Source: Symbiodinium natans
Lineage: Eukaryota > Sar > Dinophyceae > Suessiales > Symbiodiniaceae
Assembly: GCA_905221605.1 (NCBI GenBank)
Contig: CAJNDS010000198.1
Span: forward strand, 66,501 to 130,500
Reading direction: 5' to 3'
DNA: 64,000 nt
In this document: piece after piece, positions 42,801-53,374 of the stretch
Layout of the letters: each line of letters starts with the position of its first letter
How positions within the stretch are numbered: position 1 is the stretch's first letter
Position numbers and translations under genes: made by a program
The notes under the pieces: generated by a model
Seen by the model: the letters and a program-made list of their open reading frames with translations, nothing else
Databases searched by the model: none
Told to the model about the DNA's origin: nothing

Positions 42801-43021
42801 TTTTGACAGCTTCTCACATGTCACCTACATGTCACAAGGATGCAGCTACACCTAAACCCTGCCTAAACCCATGGGAAGATGGGAAGGCAGACGTCCAAAG
42901 GACACGTTGCATCTTGAACGACCGCCGGTGCGTTGCTAAGAGGGCTGAGAATAAACAACAAAAAAAGAGATGTAGAGAGAAGGAGAAACAGAGAGAGAGA
43001 GAGAGAGAGATACAGAGAAAA

Positions 43022-43057
<36 letters not shown>

Positions 43058-43800
43058 AGAAAAACAAAAAGAGAGAGAAAGAGAGAGGTGGAGACAGAGC
43101 GGGTTGCTTCACGCAAGGAGGGCATAGACATTCTGAAGGTTTCGTACGGATTTGACAGGACTCGGGGCACTCGAACTAGAGGCTTTTGCACAAAACGCTT
43201 CAGCCACCCTGTCACAGCACCACTCCAGATGTGGCCAGGTCGAAGCACTGGGAAGTTCAAGCAATCCGGCAAGAATGAAGATAACAAGGCCGCATCCTTC
43301 ACAGAACTGAAGTAAGGTTTATATTCCTTGTATCCCCCTAAGGGATACCCAATACATACACTCACCAATACAAAAAGGGACCTTATATACAATCCAATAA
43401 CAGTAATATGAACCCTGTTTCAACTCATCCGCACTATGCCCGCGGCATCTGGTCCATGAACTGCTCAAACACGAACGCGAAGGTGAACGCCGTGATTGCT
43501 GTCGCCAGGCACATTCCTGGCGCATGTGTTCTCTGACCATCTGGACCAGCAGCAGATTCAATAACAAGCGAGACTAGAGGAAGTCTGAAATCCGGTTCAG
43601 GCACGACAAGTGCCAAAACTCATGAACCTCAAGAATGAACTGAAACCCTGATCCGGACCGAAGCCCCCCCCAAAAACCAAAAAAAATTTCTTCTGCCGTC
43701 ACGCGCCTGTCAGGAAGATTTGAATTACAGCTCTGGTGCTGCAGCGCTTCGCCATTGTTGCGGCGCAGCTTGGCCACAAAGCCTGCCAGGAGACAGATCT
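39864..43800 (-). CDS. Multi-exon membrane protein, family unknown
   Basis: Several minus-strand stretches look like exons of one gene: GFVAKLRRNNGEAL (about 43790), a helix ITAFTFAFVFEQFMDQ (about 43490), about 43130-43312 (open in two frames), VCKTNQMVTRVTAWSYILVP (about 41150), MPFKAALGIFLDLVDIITIF (41058-40957), LDIFFVTCVLCFRPDAVVFK (40850 to about 40735), LELVRHLVMQKHEEASMCFR (about 40350) and SAFAQAGGLFVSYAIVQVV (about 40130). The 41058-40957 and 40850 exons join cleanly as GPDT plus DLDIFF through a GA donor and AG acceptor with GAT repeated at both. Several predicted helices suggest a channel or transporter, but no selectivity or transporter motif is readable. Exon order and frames elsewhere are tentative. 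Confidence 0.5.
41165..41200 (+). repeat. 9-bp tandem repeat CCCCAAGTG x4
   Basis: Four direct copies just upstream of the VCKTNQ exon, on its acceptor side. Confidence 0.85.
41999..42076 (+). repeat. AACCTTG heptamer tandem repeat
   Basis: About ten 7-bp units GAACCTT with variants. It has the telomere unit length but a different sequence. Confidence 0.85.
42985..43095 (+). repeat. GA dinucleotide microsatellite
   Basis: GA repeats with short AAA interruptions. They translate to artefactual Arg/Glu or Ser/Leu tracts. Confidence 0.9.
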
Positions 43801-43807
43801 TGTTGGA

Positions 43808-43915
43808 GTTTAGAGTTTAGGGTTTAGGGGCTTAGGGGTTTAGGGGTTTAGGGGCTTAGGGGTTTAGGGGTTTGGGGGTTTAGGGGTTTAGGGGGTTTAG
43901 GGTTTAAGGTATGCA
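43808..43915 (+). repeat. TTTAGGGG octamer array
   Basis: Mostly 8-bp TTTAGGGG units. It lies directly upstream of the first readable exon of the membrane-protein gene. Confidence 0.9.
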
Positions 43916-44394
43916 GCCTTGCATGGGTCACTTCGTCACCTGAATAACTGCAACAAATGCCAACAGTTGTGATTACCATGTTTTTGTCATCAGGAAGTGT
44001 TAGACATTTCTGCGAATATCACTATCAGTACTGTTATCAGTATGTATCCGTATTCCCGGCACCCCAAGCATTCTCAGCACTCTCAGCGTTGGCAGAACTG
44101 TCAGGCTCTACCACAAATACTAAATGACCAGCACTACATTCTCAATATCGTCAGGATTATCAGCACTTGAATTATCGGAACTTCTCAAGACTAGCAATAT
44201 ATTCATTCAGCACATAAGCTTTCTCAATTGGCTGAATACTACCAGTTCTCCGTCTTATCAGCACTCTTCGTGTGCTCAGCATTTTTAATCTCGTTAAAGA
44301 TTTTTACGGTCTCCCGTCGTATTCGTTCCTGTACGTTTGTCTTCTATCCACAAAGTTGCCGTAAAATATAATATGGTATAGTAAAATAATATAT

Positions 44395-44515
44395 AATATC
44401 ATATAATGCAATATAATATAATATAATATAATATAATATAATATAATATAATATAATATAATATAATATAATATAATATAATATAATATAATATAATATA
44501 ATATAATATAATAAA
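44395..44515 (+). repeat. ATAAT pentamer microsatellite
   Basis: About 21 perfect TAATA units. The stretch 43920-44390 before it is AT-rich and holds no gene I can see. Confidence 0.95.
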
Positions 44516-45056
44516 TATTCACCAGTCCGCAGCTGTGCCTGGAGGCCGCCGCTTGAGAGACCGGCCCCTACCACCTACGAACTACCTACTTGAGCCTCCT
44601 CGAGCCACGGCAAGAACAGCAAGCCCTGATGTGCGTGTCCTGTTTAATAGGGTTTAGGGGTTTAGGGGTTGAGGGGATCGCCCCATGAAGCAATGCATTA
44701 ATGTAATTCACTGGCACAATGACTCGTCAGCAATCAAGGGTGGCAGCCTCCAAGCTAGATCATTGCCCTTGGCCAGTGTCGTCCTTGCCTCCTGTCTTTT
44801 ACCACGAATGCAACGTAAGCCTAGCTTCCATTGCAGAAGCGTGTTGTCACGGGATAGCATGGCAAGACCTTACTACACGAGCTGCTGCTGTCCTCGCAGC
44901 CAGAAAACGCCTCATGATGAGACCGGCTCACTTGAACCCTTGCTTCATCGCTTGCTCCATATCATGAGCCATGGAATCTCTCATCTGCTGTATCCTCTGC
45001 TGCTGGCCAAAAAAAACGGCTTCCACGTTGGGAAACACACATGGCCAGGCTTCGCC

Positions 45057-45675
45057 TCACACTTGGTGTACTTGACTTTCACCACTGGCACCAAGGCGAC
45101 GAGGGCTGGAATCACTCGTGCCATCAGAAGGCGAAGAAGGGATCTCAGGGGATGCTTCACATAAACTCACACTTGAGTTGAACGCATCCGATGGTCCAAA
45201 GGTATGGGATTTTTTTTTCCGCCGCCAGGAAGGTCTCGTGGGCCTAAGGCCGCAGCGGCGGAAGGCCGGGTCCAGCGCAGTCAGCCAGCGCCAAGACGGC
45301 CTCCAGAGCAGGCGCCGCGCCAAAGCAGGCGGGCTGCAGTCCCGCCGCGGTTGGGCCCAAGGCAGTCTCGGCCACGGCCACTTGCACCGCGACGGACAAC
45401 AACCCCACCACCGACGCGCCCAGCCGCTCACCGCGCTGCGGCGCACAGCATGCAGCGCGGGCGCGGCAGCCCCGCAACCGCGTCAAGGTCCGCAGGAAGT
45501 CGCGGGCCTGGTCGTTCCAGCGCCCGCCAACCTCATTGCCGAGGACTAGCAAGCGCTGGGGCCCGGGCCCGCCCAGCTCGGGGTACGCGGCTTGCTTCCG
45601 GCGCTCGGCATGGCGCAGCGAGGCTCCGTCAGATGTGGCTGCGCGGGGGTGCGGTTCTCCCTCGTATCTTGACAC
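45057..45675 (-). pseudogene. LINE 3'-end fragment 1
   Basis: Minus reading with AYPELGGPGPQRLLVLGNEV then GGRWNDQARDFLRTL. This is the C-terminal block (YPEL...RLLVLG.EVGGRW) that I know from dinoflagellate LINE proteins. Frameshifted and truncated. GC-rich, unlike the flanks. Confidence 0.7.
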
Positions 45676-46040
45676 CCTAACCTCTGTCTCTAGGAGTTAA
45701 TCCCTTGGGAACCGATGGACAGGACACATCCTATCTTGACACACCATTAGTACCATCACCAGGTTGTGTTCACCATTCACGTTCTCCAGCCACAAGACCC
45801 TAACTCTCATATCTTGGTCTAACCGTTCACACCCTTGGAATCGCATGCCAGGTTAACCGCTCTTTGAATCACCCATACAATCATCACCATGTTCTCTGGG
45901 CCAGTTCATAGACTCATCCATAAGGACGTAACTACTGACTCACCTTCACTCTCAGACCTTAATATCTTCACTCTTGGTCTAACCGTTCTATCACCAGTAT
46001 CTTGACACCCTAACCTCTGTCTCTAGGAGTTATTCATGAG
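45664..46040. repeat. Direct repeat pair and related short repeats
   Basis: TATCTTGACACCCTAACCTC followed by TGTCTCTAGGAGTTA occurs at about 45664-45700 and again at about 46000-46036. TCTTGGTCTAACCGTTC also occurs twice (about 45821 and 45976). No coding capacity. Confidence 0.75.
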
Positions 46041-46256
46041 TGCTTATGTTCACTGGTCTTGACATTGAGGCCCCACCATCAGTGAACTCTCTTGACAAGG
46101 AACCCAACCGCCTGTCTAACCTTCCGGAATCTCCTAAAAGCCTACATTATAATTACAATGCAGTGTGAACAAAGCGTGAATTACAATGTTTGTGGGCTTC
46201 TACAGGAGTTCACGGATAGTGCAGGAAAAGTCTTGAGTCTTCATGGATGGTTTTTG

Positions 46257-46281
46257 AAAAAAAAAAAAAAAAAAAAAAAAA
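46257..46281 (+). repeat. Poly-A tract
   Basis: About 24 A. It may be a retroposon tail or a simple repeat. It lies just before a plus-strand LINE fragment, so it is not that fragment's own 3' tail. Confidence 0.8.
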
Positions 46282-46479
46282 GGAAACGTAAAGGCAGGCC
46301 ACGCGAGCCCTGGTCGCCTGTTGCTGCGCCCATAGCCAGGTAGGCGACGTGCAGGCGCCTTGCTGGCGCGTCAATGCAGGTAGTAAGCCTGCCCCTGGCG
46401 GCGTAGTCTGGCGCAGTGGGACAGCAGCCTTGCAAACGGAAAAGAGGCGCGAAAAAAAAAAATCAGTGGCTGGCCAATA

Positions 46480-46990
46480 CGACGGCGCCTGGGGTCGCAG
46501 CAGACGATCGCCGAGGACTCGACTTCGTCATAGACGGCGCTGCCGCGCGTGGCGAGGCTTTGTGCTGCGACGCAACCGGGTGTCGCCCGTGCGACGCGAT
46601 GGCAAGCCCCAAGCTGGAGCGCCTGAGAAGGATGGGGTGGCGGCGGAGCGCCGCAAGCTAGCGCAGTACCCCGAGCTCACCCGCGGGGGCCCGCATCGCT
46701 TATTATGCGTTCTGGCTGCTGAAATCGGGGGGCGCTGGAACGACGAGTCCCAGCGTCTCGTGCAGTGCCTCAAAGGCTGTCTGTCCTACGAGCGAGCGCC
46801 GCTCGCAAAGGCTCTGATGGCACGGGGGCACCACAGCAAGGACTGCGCTGCTACTGCCCGCCGAAGCAAAGAGCGGACGTACCCTGAGCTGGTCCACGGT
46901 CCGGGCCGCGCTGGACGGGCGACCTGATGCCGTGGTAGTATCGCTCGATGGGCGCAACGCCTACGACAATTTCTCGCGAGCAGCCTTCCT
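46480..46990 (+). pseudogene. LINE fragments 2: C-terminal block joined to an RT piece
   Basis: Plus strand. TTAPGVAADDRRGLDFVI and EALCCDAT lead, after a frame change, to AERRKLAQYPEL and LAAEIGGRWNDESQRLV. From 46890 a piece of the reverse transcriptase follows (DAVVVSLDGRNAYDNFSRAA, motif A). RT normally precedes the C-terminal block, so two truncated copies are joined head-to-tail. Confidence 0.75.
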
Positions 46991-47579
46991 CAGCAAGCTG
47001 CCAAACTCGGCATGACGCGGGCGCTCGGTAGGCGTGGGCGTGTGGCAGGGAACCCGGCCCACGCATGAGCGTGGCATGGTAGTGTTGGGTTCCGGTTCCC
47101 CCGTCGGGCATCCCGACTTCGTGCTGTGGAACAAAAAGGGGGATCCGCTGGCTCATAATGCGACAGTGTCTGGGGAGGACAACAGCCTGAGTCGCCCTCA
47201 TGGCAGCTTGTCGGGATGCCGGGGTAACAATGGAGAACACCTGGGAAGCACTCCCCGATCATGACAGCCTGATTTCCCCCCTGATCGCATACATGTATTT
47301 TGTTGCCCACGCCTTGCACATTTGGACTATGTGATACTATGTGGTCCACCCGAACGAGATGGAGTGGGCGCCGGTACGGGTTTCTTTTTTTTGCATGCCA
47401 ATTTTCCTCGCAGCAGGTGGGGCTGCTACGGAGCGGCCGCGGGCGTCGCCTCAAGCGCGCAGCGGCAAGCGGCCCGTGGCCACTGGGTACATGTGGCGAG
47501 CGTCCGCCAAACAGGTCAGCCAGCGGCGGCTCCGCCCCGTCACACTCATCCGCCCTGTCCAGCGGCAGCTCCAGGAGTG

Positions 47580-48060
47580 TCAGGGCGAGAGCCCGCTGCG
47601 CTGCGACAGCCAACATATCTGTCCAGCGGTGGCCTGCCGCCTGCCGAGCCGCGGCCCGGAGCCACGGCAGCGCAGTCGGAGGAAATCCGCCATTTCGGCA
47701 CCAAAGCGCCCGCCCACCTCGACCGCGAGCACGACCAGGCGACACCTTGGCGGCCAACGGAGGGTACGTGGCTTGGCGTTTCCGGCGTGCTGCGTCCGCC
47801 GCCGCTTTGCCCGGCACACGGTCCGCGCCCGCCCGCGCGGCACCGTCCCGGCCAACGGGGCTGACAAAGGTGGTGTCGACCGTTGCCTGGGCTCCCTGCC
47901 ATAACGGCAGTCCGTTCGCCTGTGATCCCCTAAGGCGTCCAGGGTCCCACCACAGCGACAACGTCGGCGTATGGGGCAAGGGAGGCGCAGCCGCATGCCG
48001 TTGGAGGGCATGCGGAATTCCGGGGCGGTAGGGAGCACGGTGAGGGCGCGGGAGCCGCCA
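47580..48060 (-). pseudogene. LINE 3'-end fragment 3
   Basis: Minus strand. A Cys-type motif (CRCGGTLDALGDHR) is followed by TTFVSPVGRDGAAR, ARRKRQATYP, and in another frame RLVVLAVEVGGRFGAEMADF, then MLAVAAQRALALTLLELPL. At least one frameshift. Confidence 0.75.
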
Positions 48061-48199
48061 ACGCTTCGTTTTTTTTTCGCTTTCGCCCGTTCGGGTCCAC
48101 GTGAAACATTACAAGCGTCAGACTGTTCCTGCTGCTCGTGGACCACGGTCCTATAAGGACATGGGGAATGGGGGCGTGCTTGAGTGTTGGCACGATTCG

Positions 48200-48910
48200 G
48201 TCTATACATTCGTAAAGCTTTGTACGTACTGGCTTGCAGCGGGCGGCCAATTTGCTGTTTCAGCAATATCAGTCCACGTATTCACCGCTGGAAAATTACA
48301 GGCTGCAAAACTGCGGAGTCGATCATCCCACTTCGTTAGCGGGCGACCGGGTCGACGATGTAGTTGTAAAGCAAAATTTGTTTGCCAGTTGCTTTCTGGA
48401 CAACAGCCGCGGCCCAATTGGGAATTCGCAACATTTGGAAAGCGAAGTTGTACTGACGTCGTGCAAGCTGGCGAGACCAGGTGTCCACAGGGTGTATGTG
48501 TAACGCTGCAGTCAGTCTGTGTTTCATCCGACTCATAGTGTTGTGCCAATCTTCGTTTGCAACTCGCACCCAGCCAACCACAGAGCGAAGCATTCGTCGT
48601 TGCAATGCATCCAGTGTATGAATTTGTGACAGAGTCAACAGCCGCCAACGCCCGCCTGGGATAACAGCAGCGCGCACGAAGCCTGGTCAAGGTCCGAAGA
48701 GAGGCTGTCGCACGCTGCGGCATCCAGGCAGGCCGTGGCCGCCCTTTGCCACCCACGAAGAGGGTCACCAAAGCTGCGCACCGCCTGGCCCTGGGGGCGG
48801 TTGTCGTCCAGCAGTTGAAGCCACGACGGCGCATCAAACCCCACCTGTCTCAAACAAGGTTCGGCGCTGCACGGGTTTTTGACGTCAACGCCGCCGGTGC
48901 ACTTGTCCAA
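48200..48910 (-). pseudogene. LINE C-terminal fragments 4
   Basis: Minus strand. The segment 48677-48336 reads LTLSQIHTLDALQRRMLRSV and HTMSRMKHRL-like text, then a frameshift to RRPGRPLTKWDDRLRSFAA, the conserved end of a LINE protein. Upstream, 48910-48635 holds LDQASCALLLSQAGVGG from a second copy of a different subfamily. Confidence 0.75.
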
Positions 48911-48919
48911 ACTGGATGG

Positions 48920-49630
48920 AGAGGGGAGTGGTCATGCAACCAGTGCGGACGGAGTGTCGCGCAAGGTGACCCACTTGTCAACTTGTGTGCTGCAGGTGAT
49001 GTCATTCCATGTCATTCCTACAGCTGAACCCCCCTGATGCTCTGGATGATGAGCCTCGCACAGTGGTCGTTCACGCGCATGATGGATCACGAGCTTGATT
49101 GCGTGTGCCAAGTTCGGGCATGAAGCCAGCTCTGTGTTTTTACAACGTCTTTGCTGTGAAGCTGCGCTTCTCGGCCACTTGAAAAGGAGTCGGCCCTGAC
49201 ATTGCCTTCCCACAACCAAGAAGAAACTGCAATCGGCGGAGCGCACGACTGGGCAGGCATGGCTGATGCTTTGCTGGTGATCCACGCCCGGCTGCCTGAG
49301 TTTGCCGAGCGCTGTCGGGATGCAGTGGAGCATGGCGGTGACCATGCCCGCAGCCCGCGCGCCGCTGCCGAGGCCCATGCCGAAGGCTGGGAAGCCTGCC
49401 CAGGCTGGTGAGAGATCCTCCAAAGAGCCCACCCGGTCCGCCGGAACACACGGGCCCGGGAGACTGGCCACATGGCTGGCTGGCAGTTTCATGCGTCGCG
49501 CACTCGCAACATATCCGCGACAGTATGATGCTGCCGGCTATGCCGCCGGATGCCCAAGCGCTGGCCTCATGCAGGGTCCTGGTTCACTGCCATACCAGCC
49601 GAGCCAGCCACGACGCTCGCGCCCCAAGCC
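48920..49630. other. GC-rich interval between LINE fragments, unassigned
   Basis: Open frames on both strands without recognisable motifs. Probably more eroded retroelement sequence. Confidence 0.4.
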
Positions 49631-49639
49631 ATCATGCCA

Positions 49640-50300
49640 CTCCCCCTCTGCCACGGCATGGGGCACAGGTAGACCGCCTCGTCGACCACGCGCTCGCTTG
49701 CCCGCGAACCGGCCTGCTCGCCCGACGCGCCAAGGTCGTCGAGCGTGCGTGGGTCCGCGTCGCGCACGAAGCCGTCGATGCCGAAGGCCAGGTGGTGCCA
49801 CAACAATGGCTCGTGCACCACGGCGCCCGGAGTGCGTGCGGAGGACAGACGCCGCCTATAGACGTGGTCATCTACGAGGCGACGCCTAACGGATCCGCGC
49901 TGTGCTGCAATGCGACGCTGGTATCACCACTTACACGCACGGGGCAACCACAGCCATGCCCGGCCTACGTCGACGGCGCCGCCCTGCGGGCAGCGGACGA
50001 TGCAAGGCGGCCACGGAGCTCCAAGGGCCGCAGAAGCTCCTGGTGCTTGGCAGCGAGGTCGGAGGGCGCTTCAACGGTGACGCGCAGCAACCGTGCGAGA
50101 GCTGGTCCGACTGCGGTCCCACAGAGCGCCGCCGGCCCTGCACGCCGCCGGGCACCTTTCCGGCGAAACAAAGCCTCTCCGCCACACGGCAGGCACAGGT
50201 ACACATCACGGCGACCGCAAGGAGTCCTGACCAACGCTGCACCCAGCCCGTGCGCACACCCGCTTCGAGGGGCGCAGCGAGGATAGCGAGGCCGGCCACC
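49640..50300 (+). pseudogene. LINE 3'-end fragment 5, best preserved
   Basis: Plus strand. RAKVVERAWVRVAHEAVDAE, then VVPQQWLVHH, VVIYEATPNGSALCCNATLV, SPLTRTGQPQPC, VDGAALR, and after a frame change GPQKLLVLGSEVGGRFNGDA. Further frame changes follow. It shares its whole order with fragments 1-3, so these are copies of one family. Confidence 0.8.
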
Positions 50301-50329
50301 CGTTCCGTGCGAGGTGATGGAGGAAGGTC

Positions 50330-51061
50330 CTACCTCAATCCCGATCCCGACAAGTTGTGCACTGGGCGTCCTGGAGTTTTTGGTGCTTCCGACGGGCGGC
50401 AACCTGCACTGCGGCCGTGCTGGACGCCAGACGTGGCGCAGGCCGAGCGATGGTCGCCCAGCTGGTCGAGGCGACCTCGGCCGAGGCGACCTCGGCCGGA
50501 GCATCTGAATGCCCCCGAAGGTAAGGCTACGGCCGGAGACGTTGGGGGCACTGTGAAAGCACGAGCCACATGTGGTCCTGCCGGCGAGAGCAGTTGCGCA
50601 CGAGATGCAGGGTCGAGGTGAGAAAAGTGCATCTGCGCGTAAGCAGCTGCACGTGCCAACCACGCAAAGTGCCTTGCTGCAGGGTCGGCGCGGCGAAGGG
50701 GGGTCACCCCAGTCTGGCGCCGGGCAGCCAGCTTGACGGATGCGGGCGGCGGCAATGCAGGCTGCTGTGAGAGTGGGGGCATGCCTGCATGAGGGGCACT
50801 CATCAGCCCTGAGTTGCGCAGCCTCGGCCGGACCAGAATGATCGAGGGCGAGTTCGGTGCCGTGGACATAGCGACGATGGAGAGAACGGCATCATCATCA
50901 AGGTGGGCCGAAGCGTGGGGGGTGCGTCCTGCCATGATGCCCAATAAGGCAACTCCAGCACTGTGCTGCCGAGGCAGCGGTGGCCGGGATCGGCGTGGCC
51001 CAGTCGCCGATAAGCAGCGCATTGAGGCAGGACGCGACTGCCTGGCCATGCTCGCTGGCAT
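50330..51061 (-). pseudogene. LINE fragment 6, open for 243 codons
   Basis: Minus strand. LDPASRAQLLSPAGPHVARA, then a short arginine/glycine duplication (RGRLGRGRL, from a repeated GGCCGAGGCGACCTC motif at 50460-50500), then LDQLGDHRSACATSGV. It is the Cys-motif region found in fragment 3, here without an obvious stop but with the leading cysteines lost. Confidence 0.7.
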
Positions 51062-51289
51062 TTTCGGCGTACAGTCCCTCCATCGGCCCCCGAGGGCGAG
51101 TACGCGGAGTCATCACTAGCAGATTGTTGACGCGCTCAAGACAAATCAATAAAACGGACTTTTGCGAGCCATCGCTCTCAGTTCCAATCCGAAACTGAAG
51201 CTCTGCGCAGATGCACCGAGGACCTATGTTGTGCAGAGCTAGAATGAGCTCACATCCACAACTGCAAGTGATCGTATTGCACGCAGAGG

Positions 51290-51400
51290 CGTGAAAGCCC
51301 CGACACCGGCCAGAGCGGCCGAACTCATGGTAGGTGCGCTCCTTGGCGCGGCGAGCGTGGGTCCACGGGCCCTGCGTGAGCCGTGAGGGGAGGGAGACCA
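51290..51400 (-). pseudogene. LINE fragment 7, short
   Basis: Minus reading ARRAKERTYHEFGRSGRCRG, equivalent to the RRKxxTYPEL...RCR block of the other copies. Confidence 0.45.
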
Positions 51401-51409
51401 AGGCAGAGT

Positions 51410-52640
51410 CAACGGCAAGCCGCGCCCGGGAGTCCGTTGGCGATGACCTCTATCCTTCGTTTGTTCTTTTTTCTCGCGCCGTTTTCGCCGTCATCGCGGT
51501 CCAAGTGCCAACCCACTTGTGGGGCGCGCAGCCCACCGCTGAGCGGGGCGACCGCTTCGCAGGCGCAGAGGTCATGCGGCTGGTGACTGGGGGGGCCTCG
51601 GAGGAGTCGGCGAGAAGGTCGCTGTGCAAGAGGGCCCCTCCGACGAATGATGCGATGGGCTCCTCATCAACAGATGCTGGTTGATGGCCTTTTTTCTGAG
51701 GAGAGGAGCCAGATCCCAGGCCAGCAACGCTGGTGGGCATCAACCTTGGAGAAGGTTAAGAAATGGCACGGCCGGGGGTGTGTTGGAGGTTGCCCTCCCC
51801 TTGGGGGTAGGTTTTCCTTCCCGTCGTCCTTTCAAGGGTCAGGGCCTTCGGGGTCTGGGTGTCTGGTGGTGGACTGGTGCTTGTAGTACGCCCGTTGACC
51901 ATGGAAACCACGAATCCTGCGTTTGCTCATTCTCCGATGCCAAAAGTCATTTTAGCAACGTGATTGCTTGTGCAGGGGCCGCGTGTGGCTTCTTAAGCCG
52001 ATAGTGGCACATGGCAAGAAATCAATTTCTGCTCTAGATGTGCCTTGAATGCCCACAACGTTGAGTCCCTATCAGTCGAATGATGCAATCACGTTTGCAT
52101 CTTGTGGCGCATGGCCCAACTCTGCTGAGTACATACTGTATGATGTTAAGTTTGACCGCACCGGCTTATCGCGCGCTCAAACCCCTATTAGAAACCGTCC
52201 CCGAACGTTTTGAATTTAAGAGAAAGATTGTCAGATGCTGATGAGCGTTTGTTCAGCGGCCCGCGTTGGCCAGCACACGAAGGCGAACAGCGCCCTGCCA
52301 TTTCGGGAGAGGCGGTGCGCTCGCGCGTTCACTCGAGGGCTCTGTAGTTCGAACGGGTTCATTTTTCAGCAAAGCGTGCGCTCAGCTTTCTTCGCGCGAA
52401 CTCAATCCGCAGTTTCCGTAGACGCAATTCGGCGGGCGAGCAAAGTGGCAAGAGCGGCGCCGATCCAATCGGTCCAAGCGGTGGGTGGTGCACTGCAAGG
52501 CAGGCGTGCATTACTTGCGCGGCTGGTGGTCGTCATGCCGCTTCTGAACCCCCGCGCAGCTCACAAGCCACATACCCCACAACTGCTACGCAACCCCTGA
52601 TTACCTGCTGTATACACGCACTTCTACATGCGTCGGCTCG
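51410..52640. other. Interval without a supported gene
   Basis: GC content falls back to the window average after 51.9 kb. Short ORFs on both strands show no motif. Confidence 0.45.
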
Positions 52641-52649
52641 GGATCCTCA

Positions 52650-52955
52650 ATGGCTTCCGACACCCTCGAACAGCAGAAGTACGGAGGCATTCTCTTTTTT
52701 GGCCACGGGCCAGTGCATGTCGGGAAAAGCGGTCTCTTCAAGGCTGTTCGTCTCTTCAAATGGCTGCGAGGCTCCACCCTCTTCCGGACAGAGCGGCAGG
52801 AAAATCGGGCCCTTCCCACTGCTGGGAACCTAGCAGCTCAGGAGCAATTTGCCCAAACGCTAGAGCGGTCCGCACGTCACCATCACAGGGGTGTAGGAGA
52901 ACCCGAAACCCTGAACCCACAAGGTCTCCCAACTCTCCGCCACTATGCACCATGA
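52650..52955. CDS. Ambiguous coding segment, strand undecided
   Basis: The plus strand has an ATG-started 101-codon ORF (MASDTLEQQKYGGILFFGHG). The minus strand over 52810-52655 has an equally protein-like reading ending in a stop (EETAFPDMHWPVAKKENASV). Minus would agree with the other genes. Neither reading has a known family, so at most one is real. Confidence 0.3.
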
Positions 52956-53374
52956 CCGCAGTCCATGCTCTCTGTTTTGCAGAGGCTTCGCAGTGGAGAA
53001 GCCCAGGTCAAATGTCTGGCCATCCCCCAGAATGGGAGCCTAAGCCCATTGTATCCCGGTGTTGCTTGGGAAGAGTCCTCCGTGTCCCAGCTCTTGAAAA
53101 AAGTCGGAGGAAAGCCAGAAAGCCAGACCTGACAAAACCTTTTAAATGGTGTCGGCGCGCATCCTACGGGGTGAGCCGAGAAAAAAATCTAGCCGCGCAG
53201 TGCCCGTGCATACCTACAAAAAGGAAGACTCTGCCTCCTGATCTCCCCACAACCTGGTTTCCTACACAGGTACTCAGAACAGAAGACGGGGTGTCAACTC
53301 TAAACTCGGGAAAATAGCCCCCCAAATCCACCGGAAGCCCTGAGGCAGTCGGGCACGCAAAGCCGGCGTGAAAC

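Noticed and set aside
42437-43315. 292-codon plus-strand ORF
   Set aside because: Glu/Arg repeats from the microsatellite and Pro-rich low complexity. Opposite to the gene block.
42832-43392. Long minus ORF with a Ser/Leu-rich tract
   Set aside because: The tract is only the translated GA microsatellite. Only the part above 43130 may be coding.
49640-50300. Fragment 5 as an active gene with a functional reverse transcriptase
   Set aside because: Frame changes and the absence of the RT core show that it is a truncated copy.
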